Source of the DNA: an uncultured Clostridia bacterium
GTDB lineage: Bacteria > Bacillota_A > Clostridia > Oscillospirales > Acutalibacteraceae
Reading direction: 5' to 3'
Assembly (NCBI GenBank): GCA_937891215.1
Contig: CALAEU010000017.1
Location: 1 to 5,743 of the forward strand
Length of the DNA stretch: 5,743 bases
The notes under the pieces are model-generated. The model worked only from the letters and a program-made list of their open reading frames with translations, was not told the origin of the DNA and did not search any database. The first letter of the stretch is position 1. The number at the start of each line of letters is the position of its first letter. The position numbers and the translations under genes were made by a program. Shown here one piece after another: positions 1 through 5,743 of the stretch.

Positions 1-1
1 A

Positions 2-724
2 AAAGAATCCAGAACAAACGTCAAAACAACTGCAGGCTTTGTTGAAACACTCGTTTACGGCTTCAAGCCTTCAGTTGTAAAAGAAAACAGTAAACTTTAT
101 ATTGCTCTTTCAGCAGTTGGTATTTACTCAATTGCCGTACAGATATTCTTCCCATTCCTTCTTATTTACCTCGACCATGGTTTAGGATTTAAAATTGAAG
201 CGCTTTTCGGTTATATTACAACACCTGTTTTGATTGCAGCACCTTTTGTTCTTATAGCTGTTGTGCTTGGTGTTATAGGCATAGGTAAATTCGCAGATAA
301 AGTCGGCAAGAAAAATCTTGTATTTATTGCTGCAGGACTTTTCGTTGTAGGTTTAGTAGCGGCTTCATTTGCAAAAACAATTGGTCCTTTCGGAATTGCA
401 GCAATTCCACTTCTTGCAGGTTATGGACTTTTAGGTATTCTCCTTAACTCAACTGTCCGCGACTATACACCTGAAGACAAAACAGGTCTTTTCCAGGGTA
501 TAAGAATGATTTTCTTCGTGCTTATTCCTATGCTTGTAGGTCCACAAATAGGTAAATGGGTTTGTCAGGTAGCAGGTGCAGGTTCTTATGTTGACCAGAG
601 CACAGGTCTTACTCAGGCAGAACCATGTGCTGAAATGTTCCTTGCTGCAGGTATAGTTGCAGTGTTTGTTTTTATTCCACTTGTAGTACTTCGCAAAAAA
701 GGTATTGATAAAGTAGAAGACTAA
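2..724 (+). CDS. MFS transporter, C-terminal half (5' end cut by window edge)
   Basis: The frame is open from position 2 to the TAA at 722-724, giving 240 residues with no start codon in the window. The TTG at 230 lies inside a continuous coding frame and is not the true start. Six hydrophobic helices are visible, at about residues 33-57, 72-94, 105-123, 128-150, 167-184 and 212-230. This matches the C-terminal bundle of a 12-helix major facilitator. FADKVGKK (97-104) matches the basic cytoplasmic loop motif (D-[RK]-x-G-[RK]-[RK]) between helices. RDYTPEDKTGLFQGIRM (153-169) is a loop that I recall from clostridial sugar-type MFS porters. The protein should sit in the cytoplasmic membrane and carry a small solute, probably a sugar or glycoside by cation symport. 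Substrate cannot be read from this half. It ends 36 bp before the DUF4091 gene with no terminator between, so co-transcription is likely. Family call is firm; substrate is inference from the neighbouring glycosidases. Confidence 0.88.
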   Translation, partial: KESRTNVKTTAGFVETLVYGFKPSVVKENSKLYIALSAVGIYSIAVQIFFPFLLIYLDHGLGFKIEALFGYITTPVLIAAPFVLIAVVLGVIGIGKFADKVGKKNLVFIAAGLFVVGLVAASFAKTIGPFGIAAIPLLAGYGLLGILLNSTVRDYTPEDKTGLFQGIRMIFFVLIPMLVGPQIGKWVCQVAGAGSYVDQSTGLTQAEPCAEMFLAAGIVAVFVFIPLVVLRKKGIDKVED

Positions 725-748
725 AACAATACCCAAAACCAGAAAACC

Positions 749-754
749 GAGGTG
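749..754 (+). promoter_or_regulatory. Ribosome binding site of the DUF4091 gene
   Basis: GAGGTG lies 6 nt upstream of the ATG at 761. It is a good Shine-Dalgarno match and supports this start codon. Strong sites appear here and before the gene at 4890, whereas the two genes starting inside ATGA overlaps lack one. Confidence 0.75.
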
Positions 755-760
755 TGAACT

Positions 761-2404
761 ATGAAATCTATTTTACTTTCTTCTCTTACAAAAGTATTTA
801 AAGATGTTGAACCGAACTTTGATGAATTTACAGAATTTTCGGTTCTTCGTGGTGAAGTGTTTAACTTTCAGATAGCGATTTTTCCGCAGACTGACGAAGA
901 CTGCAACATTACAGTTGAAGTTGCATCAAATCTTCGTGACGGTATAAAAGTCTACAAGGTTCTTAATGTACCTTCAACTTATGCAGCACCCGAAGACCAC
1001 GACGATTTTCACTACGACACAAAAAGAACTGAATACCCCGATTTATTGCAACCAATAAATGAGGATTATTCTGTTGAATTAGTTAAAGGTGAATGGAATT
1101 GTCTCTGGTTCAAATATACACCTGAAATGGACTATATCGCAGGTACAAATGGTATTACTGTATTTCTCAAAAAAGGTTTGTATGACGAAAACAACAAACA
1201 CATTTTTAATTTAAGAACAATACCAAGACAGTTGCCAATGCAGGATTTAATTTACACAAACTGGTTTCATAACGACTGCCTTTGCACACATTACAAAGTA
1301 GAACCTTTCAGTGAAGAATATTGGACACTTTTAAGAAACTATGTAAAAAATGCAGTTGCACATGGTGTAAATATGATTTATACACCTGTTTTCACTCCAC
1401 CACTTGACACAGAAGTCGGTGGCGAAAGACCAACTTTCCAGTTAGTAGAAGTCGATAAAATAGATGTCGGCTACCGTTTCAGTTTCCGTCATTTTGATAA
1501 ATATGTAAGAATATGTACCGAATGTGGTATTAAATATTTTGAGATTTCACACCTCTTTACACAATGGGGTGCAAAACATGCACCAAAAATCATGGCAAAT
1601 GTAAAGGGTATAGAGCGTCAGATTTTTGGTTGGGATACTGTTGCAAATGGCAAAGATTATGTACAATTCCTCGCAGTATTTGCAAAAGCATTCACTAAAG
1701 AAGTTGAACGTCTTGACATTAAGCAAAATTGCTATTTACACGTTTCTGACGAACCAAACGATGAACAAATAGAAGACTACAAAAACGCATCATATATTGT
1801 AAATCAGCTCTTTCCTGATTTTCATATTATTGATGCACTTTCTGAAATTGAAATTTACAGACAAGGTCTTGTAAAAACTCCTATTTGTGGCGAAGATGTT
1901 GCAGATACTTTCAAAGCAGAGGTAAAAGATTTCTGGACTTATTATTGTTGCTGTGAAACTCACGACTTTTTACCTAACAGAATGTTTGCAATGCCACCAA
2001 CACGAAACAGAATTTTAGGTATGCTCCTTTATAAATATGAAGCAAAAGGCTTTTTACAATGGGGTCATAACTTCTGGTATACACAATACTCAAAGAAACA
2101 CATAAACCCATTTGAAGTTACAGATGCAGGTGGCGCTTTCCCATCTGGTGACTCATTTGTTGTTTACCCCGGACCATATATGCAACCCCTCAACTCTACT
2201 CGTCACGAAGTATTTTATGAAGGCCTTTGCGACTATCGTGCTATGAAATATTTAGAAAGACTTACTTCAAGAGAGCACGTTTTAAAAATCCTTACAAAAA
2301 ATCTTGATACAGAACTCACATTTAAAAACTACCCACATGACATTGAGTGGCTTTTAAATAAACGAGCAGAAATCAACAAAGAAATCGAGTTAGCTATAAG
2401 ATGA
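761..2404 (+). CDS. DUF4091 / GH123-like glycoside hydrolase, cytoplasmic
   Basis: This 547-residue protein has the DUF4091 (GH123 catalytic-like) layout: an N-terminal beta-rich region (about 1-155), a TIM-barrel region (about 160-480) and a helical tail. Landmarks are HVSDEP (327-332) with the Asp330-Glu331 pair, WTYYCCCE (392-399), the aromatic FLQWGHNFWY (431-440), and GDSFVVYPGP (463-472) followed by the EGLCDYR (487-493) helix. In characterised GH123 beta-N-acetylgalactosaminidases the adjacent Asp-Glu pair performs substrate-assisted hydrolysis: Asp steadies the 2-acetamido group and Glu is the acid/base. By analogy this enzyme probably removes a beta-linked N-acetylhexosamine, but many DUF4091 proteins are untested. 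No signal peptide or membrane anchor is visible, so it should act in the cytoplasm on imported substrate. The start is set by GAGGTG 6 nt upstream. Its TGA overlaps the next ATG by 4 bp, indicating translational coupling. Domain call strong; exact substrate uncertain. Confidence 0.88.
   Translation: MKSILLSSLTKVFKDVEPNFDEFTEFSVLRGEVFNFQIAIFPQTDEDCNITVEVASNLRDGIKVYKVLNVPSTYAAPEDHDDFHYDTKRTEYPDLLQPINEDYSVELVKGEWNCLWFKYTPEMDYIAGTNGITVFLKKGLYDENNKHIFNLRTIPRQLPMQDLIYTNWFHNDCLCTHYKVEPFSEEYWTLLRNYVKNAVAHGVNMIYTPVFTPPLDTEVGGERPTFQLVEVDKIDVGYRFSFRHFDKYVRICTECGIKYFEISHLFTQWGAKHAPKIMANVKGIERQIFGWDTVANGKDYVQFLAVFAKAFTKEVERLDIKQNCYLHVSDEPNDEQIEDYKNASYIVNQLFPDFHIIDALSEIEIYRQGLVKTPICGEDVADTFKAEVKDFWTYYCCCETHDFLPNRMFAMPPTRNRILGMLLYKYEAKGFLQWGHNFWYTQYSKKHINPFEVTDAGGAFPSGDSFVVYPGPYMQPLNSTRHEVFYEGLCDYRAMKYLERLTSREHVLKILTKNLDTELTFKNYPHDIEWLLNKRAEINKEIELAIR
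2401..2404 (+). other. ATGA stop/start overlap: DUF4091 gene to membrane protein
   Basis: The TGA (2402-2404) of the upstream gene overlaps the ATG (2401-2403) of the next. With no clear ribosome site just upstream, this is the usual arrangement for translational coupling by reinitiation. Confidence 0.85.
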
Positions 2405-3810
2405 CTTTAGCAGAAATTTTCAAAACAAACTGTCGGGCAAGTGCTAAACTTTGCGGTTTTAAACCTACACTTGCATTCAGTGATTTAGCATCGGGAATCG
2501 GTGGTAAAAACAAAAACGGAGTTATTGCCCGACTTTCATTCAGTGACTTTTTTATTGATTTATATTTTATAGAAAACGGACCCTTAGCTTACGCACCAAA
2601 TACAATCTGGCTCAGCGTAGGCTTTGAGTCCGTTCCTTTTTTACCTTTTTCAGTTTATGATATTCTTGCGTTTTCAGAATTAAAGAATTATAAAAGTTAC
2701 ACTTACCCATTCATTTACACCACAGAAATTATGGTAGAAAGTTTCGGAGAAATAAATGATTTTCTTAAAACTTTCATACCACTTATGCAGGATATTACAA
2801 GTAGTGGTGTTAAGAAAAACAAACTTATTGCATACGAAAAAGAAACTATAAACAAGTTTGTCGGTGATGATATTTTCCAAAAAGAAATAGAAATCCTTGA
2901 CGCAAGTATAAAAATAAGAGAAATGCTCATAAGAAATTATGTTGAGGGCATTATAAACCACACTGTTTTAGGTGGCGTAGCAGAATTTTTCAAGGGCAAT
3001 CACGAAAAAGCAATTAAAAAATTAGAAAAACAAAAGAACAGAACTCTTTACGAAGAAAATCTTCTGAATGCTTTAAAAAATGGTGAACTAAAAGATTATG
3101 ATGCCTCACCTTACAGAAATGAAAAATATAAAAACTACTCGAAAGTTGCTAAAAAATCGACTTATTCTCTCGGTGTAGGTGGATTTTTCAAGTTCTTTAC
3201 AAAAGCATTTTTATTGACACCTGTTTTCTGTGTTGTGCTTGGGTTAATTTATTTCCTGTTGTGCTACATAAAATATAATGATGCACTTTATTATCTTAAT
3301 GTTGATTTAATTTCATTTGCATCTTTACTTATTGCAGGTTTTTCTATTGCAGAAGCAGTTCTCTTCAATTTTCCACTTAATTCAAAAAATCTTTTCAAAA
3401 AGAAAAAAGCTAAAGATGTTCCCCCTGTGAAAAAACCAAGTGTCGTAAAATACATAACTATTTTTACAGAAACAATAGTAATTGTTTTACTTATGTCTTC
3501 TGTAAATAATGCTGTTGTTTTCACTGAAAACAAAGTTTATTTCCCTGAAAATAAATATATTTCTTTAAGACAGGATGCAATAAGATACGAACATTTTCAA
3601 ACTGTTTATAAAGCTCAAAAATATTATCATTTTGGTATGCAGGAGTTAGACCATCCTCACTATATTTTAGTTTCAAAAAATGGTGAAAAATTTGATTTGG
3701 CTCTATACCCTGACAACACATCAGAAGAATTTGAGAAAACAGTTTTACCATTATTTATAGAAAATGGTTGCGAAATAATAGAAATTGAAAGTGAACGCGA
3801 TATAAAATGA
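2401..3810 (+). CDS. Unrecognised membrane protein with three C-terminal-half helices
   Basis: I do not recognise the family of this 469-residue protein. Residues 1-265 look soluble, with no signal peptide. This part holds a mixed alpha/beta section (about 40-135), a charged helical stretch (140-185), and a TPR-like helical hairpin around 190-230 (GGVAEFFKGNHEKAIKKLEK, then LYEENLLNAL). Three hydrophobic segments follow, at about 268-290, 302-323 and 350-370, with a very basic loop (330-350, KKKKAKDVPPVKK) that should be cytoplasmic. The last 100 residues (372-469) look like a small strand-rich domain ending in a helix. A PH-like fold is possible but is only a guess. The gene starts in an ATGA overlap with the DUF4091 gene and ends in another with the fucosidase gene, so the three should be made together. 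No strong Shine-Dalgarno precedes the ATG (only GAG at 2387-2389), which fits reinitiation. A sensor, scaffold or envelope role is possible; none is shown. Confidence 0.85.
   Translation: MTLAEIFKTNCRASAKLCGFKPTLAFSDLASGIGGKNKNGVIARLSFSDFFIDLYFIENGPLAYAPNTIWLSVGFESVPFLPFSVYDILAFSELKNYKSYTYPFIYTTEIMVESFGEINDFLKTFIPLMQDITSSGVKKNKLIAYEKETINKFVGDDIFQKEIEILDASIKIREMLIRNYVEGIINHTVLGGVAEFFKGNHEKAIKKLEKQKNRTLYEENLLNALKNGELKDYDASPYRNEKYKNYSKVAKKSTYSLGVGGFFKFFTKAFLLTPVFCVVLGLIYFLLCYIKYNDALYYLNVDLISFASLLIAGFSIAEAVLFNFPLNSKNLFKKKKAKDVPPVKKPSVVKYITIFTETIVIVLLMSSVNNAVVFTENKVYFPENKYISLRQDAIRYEHFQTVYKAQKYYHFGMQELDHPHYILVSKNGEKFDLALYPDNTSEEFEKTVLPLFIENGCEIIEIESERDIK
3807..3810 (+). other. ATGA stop/start overlap: membrane protein to fucosidase
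   Basis: The TGA (3808-3810) of the membrane-protein gene overlaps the ATG (3807-3809) of the fucosidase. This is the second identical overlap in the run, placing all three genes in one coupled translation unit. Confidence 0.85.
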
Positions 3811-4838
3811 ATAATATAGATTTTTTTAAACATGCGGGTTACGGAATGATGATGCATTTCGGACTTTACTCCATTTTAGGTGGCGAATACAAGGGAAATT
3901 TTGGTGATAATTATGCCGAATGGATTGGCTCACACTTTGCTATTCCCATTAAAGAATATGAGCAACTTGCAAGTGTGTTCAACCCGATTTATTTTAATGC
4001 CGATGGAATTATTAAACTTGCAAAAGACTGTGGGATGAAATATTTTGTAGTAACCACAAAGCATCACGATGGTTTTGCGCTTTTTCACTCAAAAGTTGAT
4101 AAATATAATGTTGTTGATGCTACACCATATAAACGAGATATCATTTACGATTTAGCAAACGCGTGTAACAAGCACAACATAAAATTAGGTTTTTATTATT
4201 CACAAGACCTTGACTGGCACGAAAAACACGGTGGCGGATATCTTTCAAATCATTTAGGTTGCTCGGGTGTTTCGTGGGACAACAGTTGGGATTTCCCAAA
4301 TCCTGAAGAAAAAGATTTTAATATCTGTTTCGAGAATAAAATATTACCACAAATCAAAGAGATTATGACAAATTATGGTGACATTTTCACCGCGTGGTTT
4401 GATGTGCCAATGACATTAACCGAGAAACAAAGCAAAATTATTTATGATACAGTTAAAGAATTACAACCCGACTGTCTTATAAATTCAAGGCTCGGTAACG
4501 GACTTTATGACTATGTTTCTTTAGGTGATAACGAAATTCCAGAAACAAAAGAAGAATGGCAAAAACTTTCACAGGTAGATGAAAAAAGTATAAATTACCA
4601 GAGCATTGACGGTTTTAAACCAAGTAAATATGGTCTTTATGAATCTGCTTGTACATTAAATAATTCGTGGGGATTTTCTTACCGTGACCACAACTGGATT
4701 TCACCAGAAAAACTTGCAAAAAACAGAAAACACTTAAACTCACTCGGAATTAACTACCTTGTGAATGTCGGCCCTGACCATTTAGGAAGAATACCGGGAC
4801 CGTCAATTGAAATCCTGAAGCAAGCTTCAGAATTGTAA
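3807..4838 (+). CDS. GH29 alpha-L-fucosidase, short form without C-terminal beta-sandwich
   Basis: The 343-residue protein covers a GH29 (beta/alpha)8 barrel. Family landmarks appear in order: GMMMHFGLYS (13-22), KYFVVTTKHHDGFALF (78-93), FYYSQDLDW (129-137), TAWFDV (195-200), LINSRLGNG (224-232), YESACTLNNSWGF (278-290) and NYLVNVGPDHLGRIP (316-330). By position in the family, Asp199 is the predicted nucleophile of the retaining mechanism and His17, His86 and His87 line the fucose pocket. The acid/base residue varies in GH29; Glu243, Glu246 and Glu279 are candidates and I do not assign it. The expected WFDG is WFDV here. Many GH29 enzymes run beyond 400 residues with a C-terminal beta-sandwich, which is absent: the reading frame stops just after the barrel. 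No signal peptide is visible, so cytoplasmic release of L-fucose from an imported glycan is likely. The start lies in an ATGA overlap with the membrane-protein gene; only a weak, distant GAAAGTGA (3787-3794) precedes it. Confidence 0.93.
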   Translation: MNNIDFFKHAGYGMMMHFGLYSILGGEYKGNFGDNYAEWIGSHFAIPIKEYEQLASVFNPIYFNADGIIKLAKDCGMKYFVVTTKHHDGFALFHSKVDKYNVVDATPYKRDIIYDLANACNKHNIKLGFYYSQDLDWHEKHGGGYLSNHLGCSGVSWDNSWDFPNPEEKDFNICFENKILPQIKEIMTNYGDIFTAWFDVPMTLTEKQSKIIYDTVKELQPDCLINSRLGNGLYDYVSLGDNEIPETKEEWQKLSQVDEKSINYQSIDGFKPSKYGLYESACTLNNSWGFSYRDHNWISPEKLAKNRKHLNSLGINYLVNVGPDHLGRIPGPSIEILKQASEL

Positions 4839-4851
4839 TTGAAAATTGTGG

Positions 4852-4866
4852 AAACGCTTCGCGTTT
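4852..4866 (+). repeat. Short palindrome in the fucosidase / small membrane protein gap
   Basis: AAACGC (4852-4857) and GCGTTT (4861-4866) form a perfect 6-bp stem around a TTC loop. No T-tract follows, so it is a poor terminator. Eleven bases of it (GCTTCGCGTTT, 4856-4866) recur in inverted orientation at 5487-5497, which suggests a dispersed repeat fragment. It could also act as an RNA processing or stability hairpin. Confidence 0.55.
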
Positions 4867-4876
4867 GATTATAATG

Positions 4877-4883
4877 AAAGGTG
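4877..4883 (+). promoter_or_regulatory. Ribosome binding site of the small membrane protein gene
   Basis: AAAGGTG lies 6 nt before the ATG at 4890. The spacing is normal and it supports that start. Confidence 0.7.
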
Positions 4884-4889
4884 TTTTAA

Positions 4890-5387
4890 ATGACTATAAA
4901 TTTAGCGAACAATTGGAAAATTGGTGGTAGAATTACAATTGTTTTTTTAATTCTTTGTTATATTCTGTTCGGTTTATTTTTTGTTAAAGATACCAACAAC
5001 TTTATAGATTTAATAACTGCTATGCTTATTACTTTAATACCAATTTTAGTATGTTTATTTTTACTTTTACCTGTAGTTAATAAACTTTCCAAAAAAATCA
5101 CTTTTTCGGAAAATGAAATAGCTATGATTTCATCAAAAAAGAAAAGTACTTCAGTAGATTTAAATAAAACGGTTTATTACGAAACTCTTAAGTTAAGAGT
5201 TGATAAATTCATTTCAAAAAATTTTATAGTTATTTCAAATACGCCTTTTGAATCTTACAGTAAAATTAGCGGTTTAGGTGGGCTTTGTAAACTTATTGAT
5301 AAAGAAAACATAAAAGTTATTGCACCTTATAACGAAAAAACTTTGCCTTACCTTAAAATTGATAACTGGAAAGAAATTCAAAAATAA
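4890..5387 (+). CDS. Small two-helix membrane protein with soluble C-terminal domain
   Basis: I do not recognise this 165-residue protein by name. After a short basic N-terminus there are two hydrophobic helices (about 14-32 and 38-62) joined by a brief polar turn (33-37), giving a hairpin with both ends probably cytoplasmic. Residues 63-165 are a Lys-rich strand/helix domain: KKITFSENEIAMIS (68-81), a basic KKKSTSVDL stretch (83-91), VYYETLKLRV (95-104), then KNFIVISNTPFESY (110-123). This strand pattern, directly after a helix hairpin, resembles small bacterial PH-like membrane proteins, but that is fold-level inference only. The start is supported by AAAGGTG 6 nt upstream. It lies 51 bp after the fucosidase, so it could be the last gene of the operon or a separate unit. 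A strong terminator follows at once. No enzyme motif is seen and a link to glycan use is not shown. Confidence 0.82.
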   Translation: MTINLANNWKIGGRITIVFLILCYILFGLFFVKDTNNFIDLITAMLITLIPILVCLFLLLPVVNKLSKKITFSENEIAMISSKKKSTSVDLNKTVYYETLKLRVDKFISKNFIVISNTPFESYSKISGLGGLCKLIDKENIKVIAPYNEKTLPYLKIDNWKEIQK

Positions 5388-5391
5388 AAAG

Positions 5392-5445
5392 ACTACATTC
5401 TTTCATTTGGGGTTTAACCTTAAATAAGAGAATGTAGTTGTTTTT
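5392..5445. terminator. Intrinsic terminator, probably bidirectional
   Basis: ACTACATTCT (5392-5401) pairs perfectly with AGAATGTAGT (5429-5438), a 10-bp stem enclosing a 27-nt loop. On the + strand a T-run (5441-5445) follows after TG. On the - strand the A-run at 5386-5390 reads as a T-run. It starts 4 nt after the stop at 5387 and lies between convergent genes, so it can serve both. The loop is longer than in a typical intrinsic terminator. Confidence 0.8.
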
Positions 5446-5460
5446 ATTCGTATTTAATTA

Positions 5461-5530
5461 TAATTCCGAATTACGCATTCCGAATTAAACGCGAAGCCCT
5501 AGTTTCTAATTTCTGTTTCCTATTTCCTTG
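5461..5530. repeat. Degenerate AT-rich intergenic repeat cluster
   Basis: The 161 bp between the two convergent stop codons holds the terminator and then several short repeats. ATTCCGAATTA occurs twice (5463-5473 and 5477-5487) with a 14-bp period. The first copy lies in a palindrome, TAATTC-C-GAATTA (5461-5473). AAACGCGAAGC (5487-5497) is the exact reverse complement of 4856-4866. From 5502 to 5528 there is an imperfect 6-7-bp series of the TTTCTAA / TTTCTG / TTTCCTA / TTTCC type. No coding frame of note is seen. Such clusters resemble the remnants of dispersed non-coding repeats in clostridial genomes, but only a genome-wide search would show that. Confidence 0.6.
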
Positions 5531-5548
5531 CCACTTGCATACTTACAA

Positions 5549-5743
5549 CTATTCTTTAGGAATTTCAGCAAGTTGTGTCATTTCTTCCATATTAACTGTT
5601 TCTTTCTGGAACTGAGAAACATACTTGTCCTGATAATAGTTTTCATTCTGACTTGTGAAACTGCCATCTGGTGAATATGTAATAACTTTACAACCTCGTT
5701 GAGCGCCTACTCTTGAAATACCAATGTACGCGAGATAGTCAAT
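5549..5743 (-). CDS. C-terminal 64 residues of an unrecognised convergent gene (5' end beyond window)
   Basis: On the - strand a frame is open from the window edge at 5743 to a TAG at 5551-5549, giving 64 residues. It starts IDYLAYIGISRVGAQRGCKV and ends in the acidic, polar tail MEEMTQLAEIPKE. The segment has no membrane helix. It reads as a small strand-rich end (YLAYIGIS, GCKVITYSPDGSF) followed by a charged helix. Codon use (GAA, AAA, ACA) matches the neighbours and the frame is clean, which supports real coding, but I cannot name the family. It converges on the + strand genes and probably ends transcription at the shared hairpin (5392-5438), about 110 bp beyond its stop. An accidental open frame is possible given the short length. 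Confidence 0.65.
   Translation of the reverse strand: MDYLAYIGISRVGAQRGCKVITYSPDGSFTSQNENYYQDKYVSQFQKETVNMEEMTQLAEIPKE

Noticed and set aside
230..724. A separate 164-residue membrane protein starting at TTG 230
   Set aside because: The same frame is open back to position 2 with MFS-like sequence, so this is an internal codon of a larger truncated gene.
449..736. 95-residue reading frame on the - strand inside the MFS gene
   Set aside because: It is Cys/Thr/Asn-rich with no family likeness, and is fully antisense to a convincing gene.
725..760. Regulatory structure between the MFS and DUF4091 genes
   Set aside because: Only 36 bp, with no inverted repeat or T-run visible apart from the ribosome site.
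2680..3857. Five short - strand reading frames (65-93 residues) antisense to the membrane-protein gene and the fucosidase start
   Set aside because: They overlap one another and a clean 469-codon gene, and their compositions look like complements of its AT-rich codons.
4852..4866. Terminator after the fucosidase gene
   Set aside because: The 6-bp stem is short and GATTATAATG, not a T-run, follows it, so termination here is unlikely.
4846..4875. Promoter-like TTGTGG (4846-4851) and TATAAT (4870-4875) with an 18-nt spacer before the small membrane protein gene
   Set aside because: The expected start of transcription, near 4882, would remove most of the AAAGGTG ribosome site (4877-4883) and leave a leader of about 8 nt. 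The -35 match is also only half.

Overview
The window reads as a low-GC Gram-positive gut-type anaerobe, most likely an uncultured member of the Clostridia (Oscillospiraceae/Ruminococcaceae-like). This placement is an inference from AT-rich third codon positions, purine-rich Shine-Dalgarno sites (GAGGTG, AAAGGTG), ATGA gene overlaps, and the type of transporter and glycosidases present. No rRNA or other marker gene confirms it.

Layout. Positions 2-724 hold the C-terminal half of an MFS transporter, cut by the window edge. After a 36-bp gap come three genes on the + strand joined by two 4-bp ATGA overlaps: a DUF4091/GH123-like glycosidase (761-2404), an unrecognised 469-residue protein with three predicted membrane segments (2401-3810), and a short GH29 alpha-L-fucosidase (3807-4838). 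After a 51-bp gap with a small palindrome comes a 165-residue two-helix membrane protein (4890-5387). A hairpin with T-tracts on both sides (5392-5445) closes this run. A repeat-rich AT spacer (about 5455-5530) follows, then the C-terminal 64 codons of a convergent gene on the - strand (5549-5743).

How it may work. Neither glycosidase has a visible signal peptide, and a sugar-type MFS porter lies just upstream. The simplest model is import of a small fucosylated and/or N-acetylhexosamine-containing glycan or glycoside by the transporter, followed by trimming in the cytoplasm. The DUF4091/GH123 enzyme would remove a beta-linked HexNAc (beta-GalNAc in characterised GH123 enzymes) and the GH29 enzyme an alpha-L-fucose. 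The substrate is inferred, not shown.

The least explained element is the membrane protein translationally coupled between the two enzymes. The window shows no CRISPR array, tRNA, rRNA, transposase or phage gene. The best candidates for something new are that sandwiched membrane protein and the dispersed-repeat pieces flanking the last + strand gene.
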